Below, piece after piece: positions 59,875 through 64,000 of a stretch of DNA of 64,000 nucleotides (positions are counted from its first letter, which is position 1; each line of letters begins with the position of its first letter). Source of the stretch: Asterias amurensis (Eukaryota > Echinodermata > Asteroidea > Forcipulatida > Asteriidae); contig NC_092661.1 in NCBI RefSeq assembly GCF_032118995.1, forward strand, positions 126,501 through 190,500, given 5' to 3'. The notes beneath the pieces were generated by a model. That model did not search any database and had not been told where the DNA came from. It saw nothing but the letters and a program-made list of their open reading frames with translations. Made by a program: the position numbers and the translations under genes.

Positions 59875-60052
59875 CTATGTATTAACAGCAAAGGGTCGAA
59901 GTTTCTTTAAGTCAATCTCTAAAGAAAGACGATCTTCTGTAATTTGTGTTAGTTCTTGTTGTAGCTCGCTGTTCAGTCTGGATAGTTTGGTGTTTTCTTC
60001 TTTTGCTCTTCTAATGGCCGCTTGGATTGATTTCCTATCACATAGCATCAAA
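59875..60052 (-). CDS. REPS1: REPS exon, C-terminal coiled coil
   Basis: Last coding exon. It encodes [20 protein letters not shown]... to LRPFAVNT and the TAG stop. The [18 protein letters not shown] pattern is the RalBP1-binding coiled coil of REPS1/2. The acceptor is tttttcag|T. Confidence 0.94.
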
Positions 60053-63000
60053 CTGAAAAAAAAAGAGCCACAAAGAACATCTCATTGCATCTAAGACTAA
60101 CACAAACTGTACGGGCCTTGTCACACGAGGCAATTTTTACGGGCAACTTGGAGGCAACCAACTGCAGTGCATGCTACAGGACCACTTTGGTAGCACAGGA
60201 GTAATTTTTCAAACAATGTCTGATGCTGCGTGCACAAACAAGACACACACGCCATTTTGTAAGATGAACACACGCGTTATACATGCATGTATGTTGAAAT
60301 ATGAAACTACAAGGACTATGATAAATACACGCTATGATGTGTTTTTTTCAACTTACAAAAATGGCTGCACGCCAGACGGCGTAACTAGGTCAGTGTGCCC
60401 TCTAGGTCTTATATATAACTCTACGGTTCACACTCTTAAAATGGTTAGACATGAAGTTTTTGTTGAACTTACTCTGATGACACACCGGCAGCTTCAGGTG
60501 CTGATGTATGTCTCTTTCTATCATTAGCAAACTGCGATCTCCTCTCATCTGCTTGTAACATATCACTAGACATATGTCGATCTTTACTGCTTAGCATCGG
60601 AGATGGCAAATGCTGAAATATAGAAATCAATCCCGATAAATTATTATCAAACATGACAAGAATCAAATTATACAAGGAAAAAAGATACTCAATCTAACCG
60701 CCACTTTTTTCATTCATCATAACAAAACAGTCTCTTATTCATCCAGATATGATTGTTGTTTGCAGGGCGTTGAACTTGGCTCTTAAAGGGGCACAGCAAT
60801 TTGCCTCTGGTACGTGCCACCCCTATGAGGAAAATGTCAATTTGTACTGGAATCTTGCAGAGGGCACCACAGCAAAAGCACAGATCACCACTGAAATTGC
60901 TGTCGGTGCTGTGGGCAACTTCGCGGCCCGTGTCAAGTTATGAAATGTGAAAACAGTGGTGTTTGGATTTTCCTTGTCTGTCTGTAAAGAGACTTTTGGT
61001 GACACTAGGTGGCAGCAGATTTACCAGGTAAATCCATTGTTCTCAATAATGTGTGCAAGCTGAGAACTACGTAAACAATGGTAATTTACCCGGTAAATCT
61101 GCTGCCCCCTTTGGTTCAAATTCCAACGTAACTTCTACAAGACTTGATGGCCTCTCATTGAACCTGTTTTACTTACTCCCTTTGGTGACTCAACAGTCAT
61201 GTGATCATCACTCTGTGACTGTCTGGGAGGATGGGGAGGATGGAGAGGAGGAGGAGGAGGAGGTTGCGGAGGTGGGGAGGTACCAGGAGAAACTTCATCC
61301 TGGAAGACATTAGACTGATATTTAACACTCCATCTTGCACGATGATAGACTTGTATTTAATATTAAGTTTGATTGAAAAGGAGGGCTGACCTGCATGTAC
61401 ATGTGGCAGAGGCTTTACCAGACGTTTCAAGCTATTTAAAAAACAAAGCAGAAATCTGATTTTATGCCTGGTTGGTTGCCTCAAGTTCACTTCACAATTA
61501 ACTTGTGTAACTAGGCCCTGATTGGCCTACATGCCTGATACTTGACGGAGGCAACCAAGGCCATCGCCTCCATGCCCCTGGTCATTACCTTGGTGCCTGC
61601 CCTTCAATAGCTCCAGTAAAAATGTACAACTTCCTCATCGGTTGCCCTTTACCAAGGAGAAAATGCCTTGGTGCCCTTGCCCTTTTAAAAATGAAGCATA
61701 CAGGCTTAGACTTACCATTGGTAAATAATCACCCTGCCCAGCTGCCATCGAATCTCCCTTCCTATCATCATGAAAATGACTAAAGTCAGCAAAGTCACCC
61801 TGTGAAACTTCTGCCTCATTACCGTCTAGAGATGAGGAGAAGCTGCTACGATTACTAGATGCAGCAGAGGAATGCGTCTGATCACTGGAGTGAGAACTGG
61901 AGTGAGTTATGGGTCTTGGTGGGATGCTAGGTCTAGGTGGAAGAACCTGTCGCTCTGTAAAATAACAACCAATCAATTAATCAGGATTTCAAGATCCACT
62001 TTTTGCATATTGAACTATCTGTAAACCTTTTCCCTGATTCCTGTGAAAAATATCACATGCATATTACCCGAGTGGGATTCCAACCCACAACCCTTGCAAT
62101 TCTAGAGCATAGTCTTACCAACTAGACCACCAAAAAGTTGTACAAAAGCCACAAGGGAAACTGTCTTGGTAGTTCAAACAAAAATTGAGGTTGAATAAAG
62201 ACAAATATACTAAAGCAAGAATGTAGTGTCAGTCCAAAAACTCTGAAATAGTCACACCTTGGCAAAACTGTCTCAGATAAACATACTCTAGCTTGCACAG
62301 AGATACAACAGTTTAGCAAAGTGTCTCTCTTTTGCAAGATATGAAGTCAAAATGAGATTATTTTTACAAGGACATCATGAAATGCTCCAAAAAACTGTAC
62401 GGGTGTACTTACCGTAGCTCAACCAAAAACTAACTACCAATATTGAACAATTTCTTGAAATCATTGGAATAAAACTTACCATTCTTAGGTACTGAAACAG
62501 GTAGTAGTAATTGTTCATCATTTGGAATTAATACTTCATACATGTATAAAGTAAAGGCTAACTTCATAAAGACGTCACCAATTATACTCTCAAAGCATTT
62601 AAGAAAAATTGCAGTATGCTAAGTCTATCAAAAACCCTATGATTGAAACATCCTTTACCTAGAACATGCATCAACCTGATTTATGATACCAGATTTAAAC
62701 AATATTATTTGGTTTTACCCAAACACTGGTGTGTGTAAGCAGCGTATACTTAATATTTTCCTGAGTTCTGGGAACACAAATCACAGGCATGTTACTTGGG
62801 TTAGGATTTGAACCCTTGTCCTTTGCCAATCTAGAGAAGATGTCTTGCTCACTAGACTGCTGAGTTTTCCCAGTAGCTAGGGGGTAGTTCAAATCCTATA
62901 GTTTTACTTTTGTATTATTTCATAATAAACACTGCTTAGACTAACAGCGGAACAGCGAAACAAACATTGAGACATGCAAGGACTTGTTTTCAAGACTAAA

Positions 63001-63369
63001 CTCTTGAAAACTCCAGTGGATATTGGGTGAAGGAACCATCTTAGATTAGTAGAGGGAGGGATTAGTGTAGGATTAGGATTGGATTAGTGTAGAATAAGGA
63101 CTCTCTTACCAGGAAGCAGGATAAGCTGTTTACGATCAAGAGACATAGAGCGAGAGTGGGTACCGTTAAACCTTGGGGGTAAGGCAGGTGGGGTTAACTC
63201 CTCCCCTATAGGGGTACCTACAGAGGTACCTACAGAGGTACCTATAGGTGTACCTATAGGGGTAGGAGACTGCCCCTGTCCAGAGGGCTCCAAAGAGGAC
63301 TCTGTCAGGGCAGAATGTCTAGAGAGGGGCACTGGTAACCGCTGCTGCAGGGGCACACCCGAGTAGGAT
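59875..63369 (-). CDS. REPS1: RalBP1-associated Eps-homology protein (REPS1/2), 3' part
   Basis: Five exons (63369-63110, 61954-61716, 61299-61177, 60612-60473, 60052-59875) join in phase to the C-terminal ~246 residues. REPS proteins are endocytic adaptors with N-terminal EH domains, Pro-rich SH3-binding segments and a C-terminal coiled coil that binds RalBP1. Seen here: 'HSRSMSLD', '[11 protein letters not shown]' SH3-ligand motifs, 'DFADFSHF', a run of prolines, and the diagnostic coiled-coil end '[20 protein letters not shown]' then 'NSELQQEL' and 'LKKLRPF'. The EH domains lie beyond the right edge. An invertebrate single-copy gene would be equally related to vertebrate REPS1 and REPS2, so the symbol is provisional. 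Confidence 0.9.
60473..60612 (-). CDS. REPS1: REPS exon, Ser/Arg-rich linker
   Basis: Encodes [18 protein letters not shown]... to EAAGVSS, joined in phase to the coiled-coil exon (GA|T). The acceptor is atttcag|CAT and the donor is GA|gtaagt. Confidence 0.82.
60740..60960. repeat. Possible dispersed repeat, REPS intron
   Basis: 'aaaggggcacagcaatttgc' with 'ctgtcggtgctgtgggcaac' has higher GC than its surroundings and an open frame on both strands without recognisable domains. It is probably a transposon fragment, with no second copy in the window. Confidence 0.3.
61011..61106. mobile_element. 96-bp palindromic MITE in REPS intron
   Basis: 'ggcagcagatttaccaggta' at the left mirrors 'cggtaaatctgctgcc' at the right, and the arms extend through 'ccattgtt/aacaatgg' and 'ctcaataat.../gagaact'. 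Confidence 0.8.
61177..61299 (-). CDS. REPS1: REPS exon, polyproline
   Basis: A 123-nt exon encoding [20 protein letters not shown]... to [11 protein letters not shown], a proline-rich SH3/WW-ligand-like segment. The acceptor is cttccag|GAT and the donor is GGA|gtaagt, phase 0 on both sides, so it could be skipped without frame change. Confidence 0.82.
61528..61703. repeat. Dispersed repeat next to REPS splice donor
   Basis: Matches 46260-46445 (CDK5RAP1 intron 6). It ends about 10 bp from the splice donor of the exon at 61716. Confidence 0.8.
61716..61954 (-). CDS. REPS1: REPS exon, SH3-ligand and Ser-rich
   Basis: Encodes [20 protein letters not shown]... to GQGDYLPM, with two PPRP motifs, a serine-rich stretch and '[11 protein letters not shown]', matching the DFADF motif of vertebrate REPS. 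The donor is ATG|gtaagt. Confidence 0.9.
62020..62135 (-). repeat. tRNA-derived SINE fragment
   Basis: 'cctgtgaaaaatatcacatg' through 'gggattccaacccacaaccc' and 'ttaccaactagaccacc' matches 46750-46855. Confidence 0.7.
62700..62915 (-). repeat. tRNA-derived SINE, ~210 bp
   Basis: Matches 46700-46910 over its length: 'acactggtgtgtgtaagcag', 'cacaggcatgttac', 'aggatttgaacccttgtcct', 'gtagttcaaatcctat'. More diverged than the 62020 copy. Confidence 0.7.
63110..63369 (-). CDS. REPS1: REPS exon with tetrapeptide repeats
   Basis: Encodes [20 protein letters not shown]..., a run of six T-(P/S)-(I/V)-G repeats, '[10 protein letters not shown]' and '[16 protein letters not shown]'. The HSR-(S/A)-SLD motif matches vertebrate REPS. 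The acceptor is tttag|AT and the donor is CTG|gtaaga. This is the most 5' exon in the window. Confidence 0.85.
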
Positions 63370-64000
63370 CTAAACAGGTGGAAATGAGTCAAGGGTGAAA
63401 GGTCATGAAAGGTGGTCAAAGGTCATACGTAGGAGGGGAGGGGGTATAAACCAATGAACATGAAATGGAATAATATCAATAGGGTTTCTAAGGGAAACTA
63501 ACTACAGTAGTCTGTTATTGTGGAAGATGTTGGAGTACGTACATAATGATGAGATGACTACTGATAGCAAGACTATCTGGAACATCACACAAACTTCTGA
63601 TATATTAGGAAGCACTATGTCAAATTAATTGTCATATTAGGAAGCGCTATGTACGTATCTCAAGGCAATGATTTGATTTGAAATAGAGAAAGATGAGGGT
63701 ATATCATACGTTAATACTATTCTATCATTGCCAATACTATCTATTATTGTGTTGTAACAAATGTAACAATCCAAGTGAAATACTACAGCTGTACTTCTTA
63801 TTGTTAACTTTCACTCATAACATTAATGTAGCAGGTTTCTCGAGGCCAAAGGATATTATGGACAAAGTTTTCAATTCACAAATAATCTATACTAGAACAA
63901 TTATGTAAACTAAAAGTCAATGAAAACAGACAAACACAGGTGAAATGAGATTTATGGAACATGGAGATTGAAGGAAGAAGAGACAGTTTGAGCAAGTAGA
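63370..64000 (-). other. REPS intron, to window edge
   Basis: No further REPS exon is recognised. The next upstream exon (and the EH domains) should lie to the right of the window. Confidence 0.5.

Noticed and set aside
61197..61490. Leucine-rich 97-residue minus-strand frame
   Set aside because: It is the wrong frame of the REPS polyproline exon; the phase-consistent frame encodes prolines.

Overview
The window is eukaryotic genomic DNA from an invertebrate animal. The genes are split by GT-AG introns, the DNA is AT-rich, and it carries many short inverted-repeat elements, tRNA-derived SINEs, CR1/L2-like LINE remnants and minisatellites. The conserved genes (CYB5R4, a family C/mGluR-like receptor, CDK5RAP1, REPS1/2) are general animal genes. 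The repeat landscape, including a ~370-bp TTAA-flanked MITE whose ends read roughly 'aaaggcagtggacac', suggests a deuterostome such as an echinoderm, possibly a sea star. That assignment is inference, not proof.

Layout. 1.1-5.6 kb (minus): the first seven coding exons of CYB5R4 (cytochrome b5 domain and part of the CS domain), with three minisatellites in its introns and a fourth just upstream. 7.4 kb (minus): an orphan histone-type mRNA 3' stem-loop. 7.7-11.6 kb (plus): a ~1.98-kb tandem duplication holding two intronless genes for three-Ig-domain transmembrane proteins; the second has lost its cytoplasmic tail. 11.6-19 kb: no recognised gene, several MITEs. 19.0-32.2 kb (plus): an mGluR-like family C GPCR. 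Two different exons (19.03 and 26.62 kb) each encode a signal peptide plus ligand-binding lobe and end in the same phase, but only one set of downstream exons (rest of the ligand-binding domain, Cys-rich domain, 7TM) exists. 32.2-39.4 kb: no recognised gene. 39.4-57.0 kb (minus): a complete ten-exon CDK5RAP1 (mitochondrial tRNA methylthiotransferase) with a broken LINE in intron 3, itself split by a 1.26-kb repeat-rich insertion. 59.9-63.4 kb (minus): the last five coding exons of a REPS1/2 homologue (Ral/endocytosis adaptor).

Functionally the genes are unrelated: a haem/flavin reductase, cell-surface Ig proteins, a chemoreceptor-type GPCR, a tRNA-modifying enzyme and an endocytic scaffold. 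The most interesting parts are the possible interchangeable ligand-binding first exons of the GPCR, the mosaic divergence and tail loss in the Ig pair, and a CYB5R4 minisatellite whose repeat unit is an exon end plus its 5' splice site. All exon boundaries were placed by eye from homology, GT/AG sites and phase continuity; no expression data were available.
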